From NCBI RefSeq assembly GCF_022842045.1, contig NZ_JALHQI010000011.1, forward strand, positions 1 to 59,337: 59,337 bases of DNA, in the 5' to 3' direction. This DNA comes from Arenimonas sp. Lineage in GTDB: Bacteria > Pseudomonadota > Gammaproteobacteria > Xanthomonadales > Xanthomonadaceae. The first letter of the stretch is position 1. Every line of letters begins with the position of its first letter. Below are positions 19,090-33,563 of this stretch, piece by piece. The notes beneath the pieces are model-generated. The model did not search any database, was not told the DNA's origin, and was given only the letters and a program-made list of their open reading frames with translations. The translations under genes and the position numbers were made by a program.

Positions 19090-19123
19090 GTGGCGTCACG
19101 CAGGCCTCGCGTAAGCTGGCGGC

Positions 19124-20275
19124 ATGCCCGAATTGCGCCTGCACGCCACGCTCGACGAGATCCCCGCCGCCGCGTGGGATGCGCTGCATGATCGCCGCAA
19201 TCCCTTCGTCGAACACGCCTTCCTCTCCGGAATGGAGCGCGAGGGCTGCCTGCGCCCGCGCTGGGGCTGGACGCCGCGGCACGCCACGCTCTGGCGCGAC
19301 GGCGACCTGGTGGCGGCGGCGCCGGGCTACCTGAAGACCAACTCGCACGGCGAGTTCGTGTTCGACCACGCCTGGGCCAACGCCTATGCGCGGTTCGGCC
19401 GCGAGTATTTCCCGAAGTGGCTGGTCGGCGTGCCCTACTCGCCCGTCACCGGCCCGCGCCTGCTGGCCCGCGACGACGGCGACCGCCGGGCCCTGCTGGA
19501 CGCGATGGCGGCGCGGGCGCGGCGGGACGGGCTGTCATCGATCCACGTCAACTTCCATCCGGCGGGGGAGTCGGTGGCCTTCGATGGCGACTGGCTGGCG
19601 CGCGAGGACGTGCAGTTCCACTGGCGCAACCGGGGCTGGCCGGACTTCGACGCTTTCCTGGCCGCGCTGCAGCCCAAGAAGCGCAAGAACCTGCGCCAGG
19701 AGCGCGACAAGGTGCGGCGGGCTGGCTACACCTTCCGCACGGTGCATGGCGACGAAGCCAGCGACGACGACCTGGCGGCGATGCACTTCTTCTACTGCCG
19801 CACCTTCGGCGACTACGGCAACCATCCGGCACTGACGCTGGAGTTCTTCCGCCAACTGGCCAAGGTGATGCCGCGGCAGCTGGTGCTGTTCCTGGCCGAG
19901 CGCGGGGGCGAGGCCGTGGCCGGCGCGCTCTGCCTGCGCGGCGGCGACACGCTGTACGGCCGCTACTGGGGCAGCAGCGAGCCGGTGCCGGCGCCCGGCC
20001 TGCATTTCGAGACCTGCTACTACCAGGGCATCGACTACTGCCTGCGCGAAGGCCTGCAGGTGTTCGAACCCGGCGCCCAGGGCGAGCACAAGGTCGCGCG
20101 CGGCTTCCTACCCGTGGCCACGCACAGCCACCACTGGCTGGCCGACCCGGAGTTCTCCCGGGCGATCGGCGAATGGTGCGCACAGGAGCGCGCGGGCACG
20201 GCAAGCTATCGGCAGTCCGTCCTGGCCCACAGCCCTTACCGCGATGCCGATCCGACTGCCGCTGCTGCCGGCTGA
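19124..20275 (+). CDS. GNAT-fold protein of the COG3146/DUF482 (FemAB-like) type
   Basis: A 383-residue cytosolic protein of the group sometimes labelled peptidogalycan biosynthesis or N-acetyltransferase. It has an N-terminal segment NPFVEHAFLSGMEREGC, a central basic stretch LQPKKRKNLRQERDKVRRAG (about residues 185-205) and a second half with LCLRGGDTLYGRYWGSS and FEPGAQGEHKVARGF. These are the conserved landmarks of the family; the biochemical reaction has not been established to my knowledge. The last 32 bases overlap aat, so the two are cotranscribed. Confidence 0.85.
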   Translation: MPELRLHATLDEIPAAAWDALHDRRNPFVEHAFLSGMEREGCLRPRWGWTPRHATLWRDGDLVAAAPGYLKTNSHGEFVFDHAWANAYARFGREYFPKWLVGVPYSPVTGPRLLARDDGDRRALLDAMAARARRDGLSSIHVNFHPAGESVAFDGDWLAREDVQFHWRNRGWPDFDAFLAALQPKKRKNLRQERDKVRRAGYTFRTVHGDEASDDDLAAMHFFYCRTFGDYGNHPALTLEFFRQLAKVMPRQLVLFLAERGGEAVAGALCLRGGDTLYGRYWGSSEPVPAPGLHFETCYYQGIDYCLREGLQVFEPGAQGEHKVARGFLPVATHSHHWLADPEFSRAIGEWCAQERAGTASYRQSVLAHSPYRDADPTAAAAG

Positions 20276-20990
20276 CCCCGACGCCCCCTTCCCGCCCGCG
20301 GACGGCGCGCACCGGGTGCCGAACGGGCTGCTGGCCATGGGCGGCGACCTGTCGCCGGCGCGGCTGCTCAACGCCTACCGGCACGGCGTCTTCCCGTGGT
20401 TCTCCGAGGGCGAGCCGATCCTGTGGTGGTGCCCGGACCCGCGCATGGTGTTCGACACCGCGGCCTTCCGCCTGGCCTCGCGCTTTCGGCGAACGCTGCG
20501 CGGCAGCGCCTGGGAGGTCCGCGCGGACACCGCCTTCGACCGTGTCGTGCTGGCCTGCGCGCTGGCGCCGCGGCCCGGGCAGGACGGCACCTGGATCACG
20601 CAGGAAATGATGGATGCCTACGGCGAACTGCACCGCCTGGGCCACGCGCATTCGGTCGAGGTCTACGACGGGCGGCGGCTGGTGGGCGGCATCTACGGCG
20701 TCGGCATCGGCCGCATGTTCTTCGGGGAAAGCATGTTCAGTGCCGTGTCGGGCGGCTCCAAGGTCGCGCTGGCCGGGCTGTGCAGGATCCTGGCCCGGGC
20801 CGGCTGCCCGCTGCTCGATGCCCAGGTGGAGAACCCGCACCTGGCCTCGCTGGGCGGGCGGCGCCTGCCCCGCCCTGCCTTCCTGGCCGAGGTGGCCCGG
20901 CTGGCGGCCGAACCGCGCCCCGCGGGCCTCTGGGCCCCGGGGAACGGGGTTTTCCCGGCCTCGGCCCTGGCCGACGCGGCCCGCGATTAA
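20244..20990 (+). CDS. aat: Leucyl/phenylalanyl-tRNA--protein transferase
   Basis: A 248-residue enzyme that adds Leu or Phe from the charged tRNA to proteins beginning with Lys or Arg, making them N-end-rule substrates. It shows the family blocks [30 protein letters not shown] (about residues 27-56), [20 protein letters not shown] and [19 protein letters not shown]. The product hands substrates to ClpS and ClpA, whose genes lie 2-4 kb downstream. It overlaps the GNAT-like gene by 32 bases and precedes infA, the common order in gammaproteobacteria. Confidence 0.96.
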   Translation: MPIRLPLLPADPDAPFPPADGAHRVPNGLLAMGGDLSPARLLNAYRHGVFPWFSEGEPILWWCPDPRMVFDTAAFRLASRFRRTLRGSAWEVRADTAFDRVVLACALAPRPGQDGTWITQEMMDAYGELHRLGHAHSVEVYDGRRLVGGIYGVGIGRMFFGESMFSAVSGGSKVALAGLCRILARAGCPLLDAQVENPHLASLGGRRLPRPAFLAEVARLAAEPRPAGLWAPGNGVFPASALADAARD

Positions 20991-21070
20991 CCAAATTTTT
21001 GCAAGCCCGGCAAGGGCATGGCAGAATGCGCGGCTTCCAAGGCCGGCTTCCCCGTCCAGCGAAACCAAGA

Positions 21071-21289
21071 ATGTCCAAAGACGATTCCATCGAATTCGAA
21101 GGCACGGTGCTCGAGACCCTTCCGAACACCATGTTCCGGGTCAAGCTCGAGAACGGCCACGTCATCACCGCCCACATCTCCGGCCGCATGCGCAAGAACT
21201 ACATCCGCATCCTCACCGGCGACAAGGTCAAGGTCGAGATGACCCCCTACGACCTCACCAAGGGCCGCATCACCTACCGCATGAAGTAA
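21071..21289 (+). CDS. infA: Translation initiation factor IF-1
   Basis: The 72-residue product is a single S1/OB-fold domain with the family sequence [19 protein letters not shown] and [25 protein letters not shown]-1 binds the ribosomal A site during initiation. It lies 80 bases after aat and is followed by a good terminator. Confidence 0.98.
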   Translation: MSKDDSIEFEGTVLETLPNTMFRVKLENGHVITAHISGRMRKNYIRILTGDKVKVEMTPYDLTKGRITYRMK

Positions 21290-21332
21290 GCCGGCAGGCG
21301 GGCCCCCGGGCCCGAAGCGACATCCCCACCCG

Positions 21333-21360
21333 ACGGCGGCCCATGGCCGCCGTTTTGTTT
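21333..21360 (+). terminator. Intrinsic terminator after infA
   Basis: A 9-bp perfect stem (ACGGCGGCC 21333-21341 with GGCCGCCGT 21345-21353) and a 3-base loop are followed by TTTTGTTTT. It sits about 45 bases after the infA stop. Confidence 0.85.
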
Positions 21361-21443
21361 TGCCGGGCGCCCTGGCCGCTGTCCGCTCCGCACCTCCGCC
21401 GCCGTTGCTGTTTGCGACACGGGCCGCCGGGCAGCACGCGAAC

Positions 21444-22250
21444 ATGAAGACCGTCCCTTCCTACCGGCTCGAGTTCGGGTTCCTGGCCGCGGTCGTCCTC
21501 ATGAGCGTGGCCGGGTTCTGGAGCCTGTACTTCGGCGCCGATGCCCGACCGGACGCGCACCACCATTTCCACGTCCTGGTTAATTTCTCCTGGTTAGCGC
21601 TGCTGGCCTTCCAGTGGGTGCTGGTGGCGAAGAAGGACTTCCGCAGCCATCGAACGCTGGGCCTCGCCGTGCTGTTGATGGGACCCCTGCTGTTCGCCAG
21701 CACCGCGCTGCTGAGCGTTCACTCCGCGCAGAAAGGCCTGGCGTCGGGACGCGGCGATTTCATGATCGTGCAGAACGTGGGGGTGACCCTCGAGCTGGGG
21801 CTGCTGCTCGTGCTGGCGTTCGCGCTGCGCAAACGCCGCAAACTGCACGGCGCACTGTTGCTGGGCACGGCGATGTTGTTCCTTGGCATCGCGCTGTTCT
21901 TCACGCTCATAGCCTTCGTTCCCGCGTACCGGATCGAGGGCCCGGAGACCTTCCATCGGTTCGCACAGGCCGGCATCACGGGCCAGGTCGCCTGCCTGGC
22001 GGTAGGCCTGCTTTTCGTCGCCAGGGACGTCCGTAACGGCTGGCCCCTGCTGCTGGCCGCCCTTTTCTTCCCTTTGAACGAAATGATCCGTTTCCTGCTG
22101 GCCAGGCAGGGATGGATCGACGGGCTCACCGAAGGCGTGGCCTCGATGAGCCAGCCCTGTACCTTCGCAGGCAGCCTCGTGGCGATGCTGGCCCTGCTGT
22201 TGGCCACGGGCCTGAGGCCCGCCCGGGCCGTGCAGCCGCCATGCCCCTGA
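21444..22250 (+). CDS. Multi-pass inner-membrane protein of unknown function
   Basis: A 268-residue, very hydrophobic protein with about seven membrane helices (for example 13-30, 48-63, 75-95, 115-130, 140-162 and 190-205). Conserved-looking charged points include ADARPDAHHHFH after helix 1 and SHRTLG. The alternation of helices with HHH and SHR loops is reminiscent of DUF2306-type proteins, but I cannot assign it. The ATG at 21444 starts directly before the first helix. The end overlaps the next gene by 10 bases, so they form an operon. Confidence 0.7.
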   Translation: MKTVPSYRLEFGFLAAVVLMSVAGFWSLYFGADARPDAHHHFHVLVNFSWLALLAFQWVLVAKKDFRSHRTLGLAVLLMGPLLFASTALLSVHSAQKGLASGRGDFMIVQNVGVTLELGLLLVLAFALRKRRKLHGALLLGTAMLFLGIALFFTLIAFVPAYRIEGPETFHRFAQAGITGQVACLAVGLLFVARDVRNGWPLLLAALFFPLNEMIRFLLARQGWIDGLTEGVASMSQPCTFAGSLVAMLALLLATGLRPARAVQPPCP

Positions 22251-23047
22251 AGACGCGGCTGCTCCTGGCTGCCTGCCTGCTCGTGCTTGCGACACGGGCC
22301 ATGGCAGTCGAACCCCCGTCCGCCAAGGCGCCTGCCAAAACCTACCTGATGGTCGTGGCCCACCCCGACGACGAGAACATCATCGGCGGCGTCCTGGCGC
22401 GCCTGGCGCGCGAAGGGCACCACGTCCGGCTGGTCATCGCCACGGATGGCAAGTACTCCCCGCTCGCGACGTCGATCCCCGAAGGCGACGCCCTCGGCGC
22501 GGTCCGCCGTGACGAGTCCCGCTGCGCGGCGAAAGCACTGGGCATTCCCCCGCCGGTCTTCCTTTCCATCGACCGCCTCGATACCAGGAATGGCGTCAGG
22601 CGCTACCTGGAGGGCCGGAAGCAGCTGCTGGAACTGCTGGCGAAGGAACTCGCCACCACGCGCCCGGACGTGCTCCTGACCTTCGGGCCCGACGGCGAGT
22701 ACGGCCACCCGGAACATATCGTGGCCTCGGCTGCACTGACGGAGCTTTTGCTCAGGGATGGGCTGGTCGAGCAGTACCCGCTCTACCATTTCGCGTGGCG
22801 GCGCGAACAAGTGCTCGACGACGACAGCCTGGCCCATGTCGATCCCGCCTACCTCGGCGCGGTCGCACGGTTCAGCGACGAGGACGAGGAAAAATCCTTC
22901 GCGGCGGCACGCTGTTACGCCAGCCAGTTCACCAAGGAGGAGATGGATGCCCAGGTGGCGGGAGCCGCCGCCGCGGACAACGTGGTGTACTTCCGTCGGT
23001 TCCGGGCGGACCGCATCGATGCGGGCCACGTGCGCGACGAGCTCTGA
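22241..23047 (+). CDS. PIG-L family deacetylase, exported
   Basis: A 268-residue zinc deacetylase (LmbE/PIG-L fold). The signature is VVAHPDDENIIGG, giving zinc ligands H41 and D44 with catalytic D43. The third ligand is in GPDGEYGHPEHIV. A signal peptide (residues 1-22, ending AMA) suggests action in the periplasm or outside. Family members remove N-acetyl groups from GlcNAc-type sugars or related conjugates; the substrate is not evident here. It is translationally linked to the membrane-protein gene by a 10-base overlap. Confidence 0.87.
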   Translation: MPLKTRLLLAACLLVLATRAMAVEPPSAKAPAKTYLMVVAHPDDENIIGGVLARLAREGHHVRLVIATDGKYSPLATSIPEGDALGAVRRDESRCAAKALGIPPPVFLSIDRLDTRNGVRRYLEGRKQLLELLAKELATTRPDVLLTFGPDGEYGHPEHIVASAALTELLLRDGLVEQYPLYHFAWRREQVLDDDSLAHVDPAYLGAVARFSDEDEEKSFAAARCYASQFTKEEMDAQVAGAAAADNVVYFRRFRADRIDAGHVRDEL

Positions 23048-23090
23048 CCCTGGCGAGAGGATCACGGCAGCCGTCGCCCAAAACGACGAT

Positions 23091-23110
23091 GCCCGCCTCG
23101 ACGGGCGGGC
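23091..23110 (-). terminator. Hairpin ending clpA transcription
   Basis: GCCCGCC (23091-23097) pairs with GGCGGGC (23104-23110). On the minus strand it is followed by ATCGTCGTTTT, a broken T-run. It lies between the convergent clpA and PIG-L genes and may serve both. Confidence 0.55.
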
Positions 23111-23137
23111 ACCGCGTTCCAGCCGATGGCACAGGAC

Positions 23138-25414
<2,277 letters not shown>

Positions 25415-25453
25415 GGGGCGTCTCCGGAACGTTTGCTCCGTTATGGGGCCAGC

Positions 25454-25780
25454 CTAGGTCTTTTCCATGGTGCACAACAGGGGGTGCTGGTGTTCCCGGG
25501 AAAAGTCGTTGACTTGCGTCACCTTCGATTCAGCCACCTCGCGCGTGTAGACACCGCAAACGCCCTTGCCGCGGGTGTGCACCTGGAGCATGACCTGGGT
25601 GGCCTTCTCCCGGTTCATGGCGAAGAAGGTCTGCAGGACCTCGACCACGAAGTCCATGGGCGTGAAATCGTCGTTCAGCAGCAGCACCTGGTAGAGCGGC
25701 GGGCGCAGGACTTCCGGGCGCGAGGCCTCGATGGCGAGGCCGCGTTCGTGTCCGTGTTCGGGATGGGGGTCTTGGGGCAT
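25454..25780 (-). CDS. clpS: ClpS, adaptor for N-end-rule proteolysis
   Basis: A 108-residue adaptor that binds destabilising N-terminal residues and delivers them to ClpA. The core contains [24 protein letters not shown] (N and D of the binding pocket) and [22 protein letters not shown], with the pocket His in QVHTRG. The start at 25780 gives the normal flexible N-terminal tail. It heads a clpS-clpA operon. Confidence 0.96.
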   Translation of the reverse strand: MPQDPHPEHGHERGLAIEASRPEVLRPPLYQVLLLNDDFTPMDFVVEVLQTFFAMNREKATQVMLQVHTRGKGVCGVYTREVAESKVTQVNDFSREHQHPLLCTMEKT

Positions 25781-25906
25781 GCCAGCAGTATAAATCGGGG
25801 CGGGTGGGCGCGGCGGCAAGACCGTCATCACGGCGTGGACGCCACACGGCCTTTGCGCCGACAATGGCCTCGCCGGTTCGCCGGCCCCCTTGCCCAAGGA
25901 AGTCCG

Positions 25907-25984
25907 ATGCGCCTGCGCGCCGCCCGCCACGTCGTCGCCCTGCCCGCCCGCCCACCCGTCGCGACCGGCGAGGGCGCGCCTTGA
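25907..25984 (+). CDS. Possible leader peptide translationally coupled to the Nudix gene
   Basis: An ATG with an excellent ribosome site (AAGGAAG, 5 bases upstream) opens a 25-codon frame rich in Arg, Ala and Pro ([17 protein letters not shown]). Its TGA overlaps the TTG start of the Nudix gene as TTGA. The Nudix gene has only a weak start of its own, so this frame probably serves to bring ribosomes to it. Whether the peptide has any other role cannot be told. Confidence 0.45.
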   Translation: MRLRAARHVVALPARPPVATGEGAP

Positions 25985-26445
25985 GCTATCGCAGCGGTCG
26001 CTTCTGGCAGCCCGACGTCACCGTCGCCACCGTGGTGGTGCGCGAAGGCCGGCTGTTGGTGGTGGAGGAGCAGGTGCGCGGCGAGCGCGTGATCAACCAG
26101 CCCGCCGGCCACCTCGAGCCCGACGAAAGCCTGCTTGAAGCCGCCCGCCGCGAAACGCTCGAGGAAACCGGGTGGGACGTCACCCTGACGGCCTTCATCG
26201 GCGCCTACCAGTGGAAGGCACCGGCCGACGGCCGCCATTTCCTGCGCATGGCCTTCGCCGCCGAGCCGCTGCGTCACTACCCGGAGCGGCCGCTGGACGA
26301 CGGCATCCTGCAGGCGCTGTGGCTGACCCCGGCCGAACTGGCGGCCGAGTCGGCGCGCCACCGCAGCCCGCTGGTGTGGCAGGTGGTCGAGGACTTCCTG
26401 GCCGGCCGCCGGTTCCCGCTGCAGGTCCTGAACCACACCGCATGA
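25981..26445 (+). CDS. Nudix hydrolase, NudJ-like
   Basis: A 154-residue Nudix protein. The complete Nudix box is [23 protein letters not shown] (about residues 42-64), with the REtleEtG metal-binding core. NudJ of E. coli is a phosphatase acting on thiamine-pyrimidine pyrophosphate and nucleoside diphosphates and is also encoded just before mnmA and hflD, supporting the comparison. TTG at 25981 is chosen as start because GAGGG precedes it and the frame upstream is not protein-like. The stop overlaps the mnmA start (ATGA). Confidence 0.88.
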   Translation: MSYRSGRFWQPDVTVATVVVREGRLLVVEEQVRGERVINQPAGHLEPDESLLEAARRETLEETGWDVTLTAFIGAYQWKAPADGRHFLRMAFAAEPLRHYPERPLDDGILQALWLTPAELAAESARHRSPLVWQVVEDFLAGRRFPLQVLNHTA

Positions 26446-27557
26446 GCCCCGCGCGCGTCATCGTCGGCCTGTCCGGCGGCGTCGATTCCTCGGTCGCCGC
26501 GCTGCTGCTGCAGCGGCAGGGCGAGTCGATCGGCGGGCTGTTCATGCAGAACTGGGATGAAGAGGGCGATTCCGGCTGCCGCGCGGAAGACGACCGGCGC
26601 GACGCGCTCGGCATCGCCGGCCGGCTCGGCATTCCCTTCCACGCGCGCAACTTCGCCCGGGAGTACTGGGCGGGCGTGTTCGAGCACTTCCTGGCCGAGT
26701 ACCGCGCCGGGCGCACGCCCAACCCGGACGTGTTGTGCAACCGCGAGATCAAGTTCAAGACCTTCCTCGACGAAGCCCGGGCCCTGGGCGCGGAGAAGAT
26801 CGCCACCGGCCACTATGCCCGCGTCGCCCACCGCGACGGCCGCTGGCAGCTGCTGCGCGGCGTCGACCAGGACAAGGACCAGAGTTACTTCCTGCACCAG
26901 CTGGGCCAGGACCAGCTGGCGGCGACCCTGTTCCCGGTCGGCGACCTGCCGAAGTCCGAGGTCCGGCGCCTGGCGGCCGAGGCCGGCCTGCCCACGGCGA
27001 AGAAGAAGGATTCCACTGGCATCTGCTTCATCGGCGAGCGCGACTTCCGCGAGTTCCTTGGCCAGTACCTGCCGGCGCAGCCGGGTGAGATCCGCAGCGT
27101 GGACGGCGCGGTGGTCGGGCGGCATTCGGGCGTCTGGTACTACACGCTGGGCCAGCGCGAGGGCCTGCAGGTCGGCGGCGTGCGCGGCCGGCCGGCGGCA
27201 CCGTGGTTCGTGGTTGGCAAGGACGTGGCGCGCAATGTGCTGTTCGTGGACCAGGGCACGGACAGCCCCTGGCTGCTGTCCACCCGGCTTTGGACCGAGC
27301 CCGCGCACTGGATCGCCGGCGCGCCGCCGGCCGGGCCGTTCCAATGCACGGCCAAGACGCGCTACCGCCAGCCCGACCAGACCTGCGAGGTGCGGGTGGA
27401 CGCGGACTTGTCGCTTTCCGTAGCCTTCGCCGTCCCGCAGCGCGCGGTCACGCCGGGACAATCCCTGGTCCTGTACCGTGGCGAAGAATGCCTGGGCGGT
27501 GCGGTGATCGCCCGCACCGATGCCCCCACGATCGAAATGAAGACCCCCGACGCATGA
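26442..27557 (+). CDS. mnmA: tRNA-specific 2-thiouridylase MnmA
   Basis: A 371-residue enzyme that thiolates U34 of tRNA-Lys, -Glu and -Gln using sulfur relayed through TusE. The PP-loop is [15 protein letters not shown] (about residues 9-23). The catalytic cysteines are in [12 protein letters not shown] (about residue 100) and [12 protein letters not shown] (about residue 197), and the [16 protein letters not shown] tRNA contact is present. It overlaps the Nudix gene upstream and hflD downstream by four bases each, giving a three-gene operon. Confidence 0.97.
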   Translation: MSPARVIVGLSGGVDSSVAALLLQRQGESIGGLFMQNWDEEGDSGCRAEDDRRDALGIAGRLGIPFHARNFAREYWAGVFEHFLAEYRAGRTPNPDVLCNREIKFKTFLDEARALGAEKIATGHYARVAHRDGRWQLLRGVDQDKDQSYFLHQLGQDQLAATLFPVGDLPKSEVRRLAAEAGLPTAKKKDSTGICFIGERDFREFLGQYLPAQPGEIRSVDGAVVGRHSGVWYYTLGQREGLQVGGVRGRPAAPWFVVGKDVARNVLFVDQGTDSPWLLSTRLWTEPAHWIAGAPPAGPFQCTAKTRYRQPDQTCEVRVDADLSLSVAFAVPQRAVTPGQSLVLYRGEECLGGAVIARTDAPTIEMKTPDA

Positions 27558-28165
27558 AGGATCGCGCCCTAGCCCTTGCCGGCCTGCTCCAGGCCGTGCA
27601 GCTCGTACAGCAGATGGCCCAGACCGGCCAGGCCGAATCAGCGCCGCTGTCGGCCTGCATCGAAAGCCTGTTCCGGTTCGACGCCGAGTCGCCGGAGGCG
27701 GTGTACGACGGCGCGGCCAACCTGGCGCCCGGCCTGCGCCGCCTCATCGGCCAGCTGGAGGGTGGCACCGGCCGCGACCCGGCCCTGACCCGCATGGCCA
27801 TGACGGTGCTGCACCTCGAGCGCAGCTTCATGCGCCACGGTTCCGCGCCCCAGGCCGTGCACGACGGCCTGGAGCAGATTGGCCGCCAGCGCGAGCATTT
27901 CGGTCCGACCCACGCGACCGTGCTGGCCCGGCTGGGCGAGCTCTACGCCAAGGAAGTCAGCCCGGTGGGCCCGCGCGTGCTGGTACAGGGCAATCCGGTC
28001 TACCTGGGCCAGCCCGACCTGGTTGGCGAAGTGCGCGCCACCCTGCTCGCCGCGCTGCGCGCCGCGGTGCTGTGGCGCCAGCTCGGCGGCAGCTACTGGG
28101 ACTTCCTGTTCGGCCGCCGCGCGATGGTGCAGGCGGCCAGCGACTGGCTCGGCGGCACGCGCTGA
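27554..28165 (+). CDS. hflD: HflD homolog
   Basis: A 203-residue, all-helical protein matching HflD (YcfC), which in E. coli associates with the inner membrane face and modulates CII degradation by FtsH. Recognisable parts are [17 protein letters not shown] at the N-terminus, CIESLFRFD, and [34 protein letters not shown] near the C-terminus. Its normal cellular role is unclear. The ATG overlaps the mnmA stop. Confidence 0.93.
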   Translation: MKDRALALAGLLQAVQLVQQMAQTGQAESAPLSACIESLFRFDAESPEAVYDGAANLAPGLRRLIGQLEGGTGRDPALTRMAMTVLHLERSFMRHGSAPQAVHDGLEQIGRQREHFGPTHATVLARLGELYAKEVSPVGPRVLVQGNPVYLGQPDLVGEVRATLLAALRAAVLWRQLGGSYWDFLFGRRAMVQAASDWLGGTR

Positions 28166-28284
28166 GCGAGCGCCGCGCCGTCCCCGGAGCGGACGGCGGG
28201 GTATGGTTTGGGGCATAATACGGGGCTGACGCGGCTGCCTTGCGCGCCACTCCCAGCCCCTCTTCCAAGCCCCGGAGCCTGTCC

Positions 28285-31035
<2,751 letters not shown>

Positions 31036-31045
31036 CCGCGCCTCC

Positions 31046-31116
31046 TGCAGGAGGGACTTCAGTCCCGAAGCCTTTCGTCGGAAAGCTTCGGGACTGAAGG
31101 CCCTCCTACATTTTTT
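31046..31116 (+). terminator. REP-like hairpin copy 2, acting as terminator of acnA
   Basis: Arms 31046-31071 and 31085-31110 belong to the same family as 19024-19089 (core ACTTCAGTCCCGAAGC). Here the stem is extended inward by CTTTC with GAAAG and followed directly by TTTTTT (31111-31116). It lies between acnA and the convergent lipoprotein gene. Confidence 0.85.
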
Positions 31117-31122
31117 CCAGGG

Positions 31123-31680
31123 CTACAGGGCCTCTTCCCACTCGGCGGAGATCAGCCGCCACTCGCCGCCGTCCAGCCGCCAGCCGGTCCGGACGCGATA
31201 CACCTGTGCGCTGTCGGGCAGGAAGCCGTCGCCACCGGCGGTAGCCGCGGTGAACTCCACGCGGGCGCGCTCGCCCACCAGCTCGACGTCCAAGGGCCCG
31301 AGCGTCACCCCGACCTCGCGGTTGCGCAGCCAGACGAGGGCGACATAGCGCCGGAACTGGTCCCGGTCCATGTTGCCCGGCCCGGCGAAATCCTCGGCGA
31401 AGGCCTCCACCAGCGCCTCCGCGTCGCGGCCCTCGGCGGCCGCCTCCATCGAAGCAATGGTGGCCCGAAGCGCCTCCTCGGGCGGGGTCCGGGAGCACCC
31501 CGCCACCAGCACGATCAGCACCGCCGACAGGCATGTGATGACTGCGCGAAACCATACGCCCGCTGCCTTGCCTGTCCTTGGGGGGTATGCTCCAATCGAG
31601 TGAATACTCCAATCCGGCACCGGGCCCTGCCCTGCGGCCCGGCGCGGATGGCAGCCATCATTCAACGGGGGGTTTTTCAT
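31123..31680 (-). CDS. Putative lipoprotein with NTF2-like domain, start uncertain
   Basis: The body reads as a lipoprotein: a hydrophobic stretch ITCLSAVLIVLVAGCS with lipobox VAGC, then about 120 residues (EALRATIASMEAAAEGRDAEALVEAFAEDF, WRLDGGEWRLISAEWEE) resembling an NTF2/SnoaL-type fold. The start is a problem. The only in-frame ATG is at 31680, sharing CATG with the rpfB start and making an unusually long, basic N-region. Nearer the signal sequence only non-standard codons occur (GTA at 31557). Convergent with acnA. Confidence 0.6.
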   Translation of the reverse strand: MKNPPLNDGCHPRRAAGQGPVPDWSIHSIGAYPPRTGKAAGVWFRAVITCLSAVLIVLVAGCSRTPPEEALRATIASMEAAAEGRDAEALVEAFAEDFAGPGNMDRDQFRRYVALVWLRNREVGVTLGPLDVELVGERARVEFTAATAGGDGFLPDSAQVYRVRTGWRLDGGEWRLISAEWEEAL

Positions 31681-33361
31681 GGGTTCCGAGCGTCCTTGGC
31701 TGGCGAATTATCCGAAGGGCATCCCGGCGGAAGTCGACCTGGAGAAATACCCTTCGATCGTGTCGGTGCTCAACGAAGCCTGCCGCGACTACCGCGCCAA
31801 TCCCGCGTTCGCCAACTTCGGCAAGGTCATCACCTACGCCGAGGTCGACCGGCTTAGCACCCAGTTCGCAAACTACCTCCTGCACGAGCTCAAGCTCAAG
31901 AAGGGCGACCGCGTCGCCCTGATGATGCCGAACGTGCTGCAGTACCCGATCGCGATCTTCGGCGTGCTGCGCGCCGGCCTCACGGTCGTGAACACCAACC
32001 CGATGTACACCCCGCGCGAACTCAAGCACCAGCTCGTGGATTCCGGCGCCAGCGCCATCGTGGTACTGGAGAACTTCGCGCACGTGGTGGCCGACGTCGT
32101 CGCCGAGACCCCGATCAAGCAGGTGCTGGTGACCGGCGTGGGCGACATGCTGGGCTTCCCGAAGGGAAACCTCATCAACTTCGTGCTGCGCCACGTCAAG
32201 AAGCAGGTGCCCGACTACGACCTGCCCGGCGCCATCCGCTTCGGCCAGGCCGTGGCGATGGGTGCGAAGCACCAGCTGCCGGACATCGACATCCGCGGCC
32301 ATGACATCGCCTTCCTGCAGTACACCGGCGGCACCACCGGCGTCGCCAAGGGCGCGATGCTGACCCACCGCAACCTGGTGGCGAACATGCAGCAGTCGTC
32401 GATGTGGCTGGGTTCGAACGCCAAGCCCGGCCACGAGGTCATCATCACCGCGCTGCCGCTCTACCACATCTTTGCGTTGACGGCGAACTGCCTGGTCTTC
32501 ATGAAGTTCGGCGGCCTCAACCACCTCATCACCAACCCGCGCGACATGAAGGGCTTCGTGGCGGAGCTGAGCAAGATCCCGTTCACCGCCATCACCGGCG
32601 TCAACACGCTCTTCAACGGCCTGCTCAACACGCCTGGCTTCGACAAGGTCGATTTCTCGCACATGCACCTTTCGCTGGGCGGCGGCATGGCCGTGCAGCG
32701 CGCGGTGGCCGAGCGCTGGAAGAAGGTCACCGGCATCACCCTGGTCGAGGCCTACGGCCTCACCGAGACTTCGCCCGCGGCCTGCATGAACCCGATGGAC
32801 CTGCAGGACTTCAACGGCGCGATCGGCCTGCCGATCCCGTCCACCGACGCCTGCGTCAAGGACGATGCCGGCAAGCAGCTGCCGGTCGGGGAAGTCGGCG
32901 AGCTCTGCATCCGCGGGCCCCAGGTCATGGCCGGCTACTGGCAGCGGCCCGAGGAAACGGCCAAGGTCATCGACGCCGAGGGCTGGCTGCACACCGGCGA
33001 CATGGCGAAGATGGATGCCGGCGGCTTCTTCTACATCGTCGACCGCAAGAAGGACATGATCCTGGTCTCGGGCTTCAACGTGTACCCGAACGAGGTCGAG
33101 GACGTGATCGCGCTGATGCCCGGCGTGCTGGAAGTGGCCGCGGTGGGCGTGCCGGACGACAAGTCCGGCGAGGCGGTCAAGGTGGTCATCGTCAAGAAGG
33201 ACCCGGCGCTCACCGCCGACCAGGTCCGGGCTTTCTGCAAGGAGAACCTCACCGGCTACAAGCAGCCGCGCGTGGTCGAGTTCCGGACCGAACTGCCCAA
33301 GTCGAACGTGGGCAAGATCCTGCGCCGGGAACTGCGCGACGCCCCCAAGCCGGCCGCCTGA
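31679..33361 (+). CDS. rpfB: Long-chain fatty acid--CoA ligase, RpfB/FadD
   Basis: A 560-residue adenylate-forming enzyme. The AMP-binding signature is YTGGTTGVAKGAMLTHRN (about residues 215-232), followed by EAYGLTETSP, the hinge GWLHTGDMAKMDAGGFFYIVDRKKDMILVSGFNVYPNEVED and the catalytic Lys in PKSNVGKILRREL. RpfB activates free fatty acids to acyl-CoA and, in Xanthomonas, takes part in turnover of the diffusible signal factor DSF. It lies directly upstream of rpfF on the same strand, with 202 bases between them that probably include a separate rpfF promoter. Confidence 0.95.
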   Translation: MGSERPWLANYPKGIPAEVDLEKYPSIVSVLNEACRDYRANPAFANFGKVITYAEVDRLSTQFANYLLHELKLKKGDRVALMMPNVLQYPIAIFGVLRAGLTVVNTNPMYTPRELKHQLVDSGASAIVVLENFAHVVADVVAETPIKQVLVTGVGDMLGFPKGNLINFVLRHVKKQVPDYDLPGAIRFGQAVAMGAKHQLPDIDIRGHDIAFLQYTGGTTGVAKGAMLTHRNLVANMQQSSMWLGSNAKPGHEVIITALPLYHIFALTANCLVFMKFGGLNHLITNPRDMKGFVAELSKIPFTAITGVNTLFNGLLNTPGFDKVDFSHMHLSLGGGMAVQRAVAERWKKVTGITLVEAYGLTETSPAACMNPMDLQDFNGAIGLPIPSTDACVKDDAGKQLPVGEVGELCIRGPQVMAGYWQRPEETAKVIDAEGWLHTGDMAKMDAGGFFYIVDRKKDMILVSGFNVYPNEVEDVIALMPGVLEVAAVGVPDDKSGEAVKVVIVKKDPALTADQVRAFCKENLTGYKQPRVVEFRTELPKSNVGKILRRELRDAPKPAA

Positions 33362-33563
33362 ATCCGGCCGTCCTCCCGATGCCCCGGCGGGCCGCCCCGC
33401 GGCGACCCCCCGGGCCCGCACGCGGTCGCCGGCCGGAGATGAGAAAGCTCTTAGGCCCGCACAACACGGTCTGAATTTCGGGTGTAGCATGGCCCGGCCG
33501 CCCTTGCGTTTTCCGACGTTAGCGTGTAGGGCGACGCCCCCTACCCTTGCCCGGAGATCCGCC

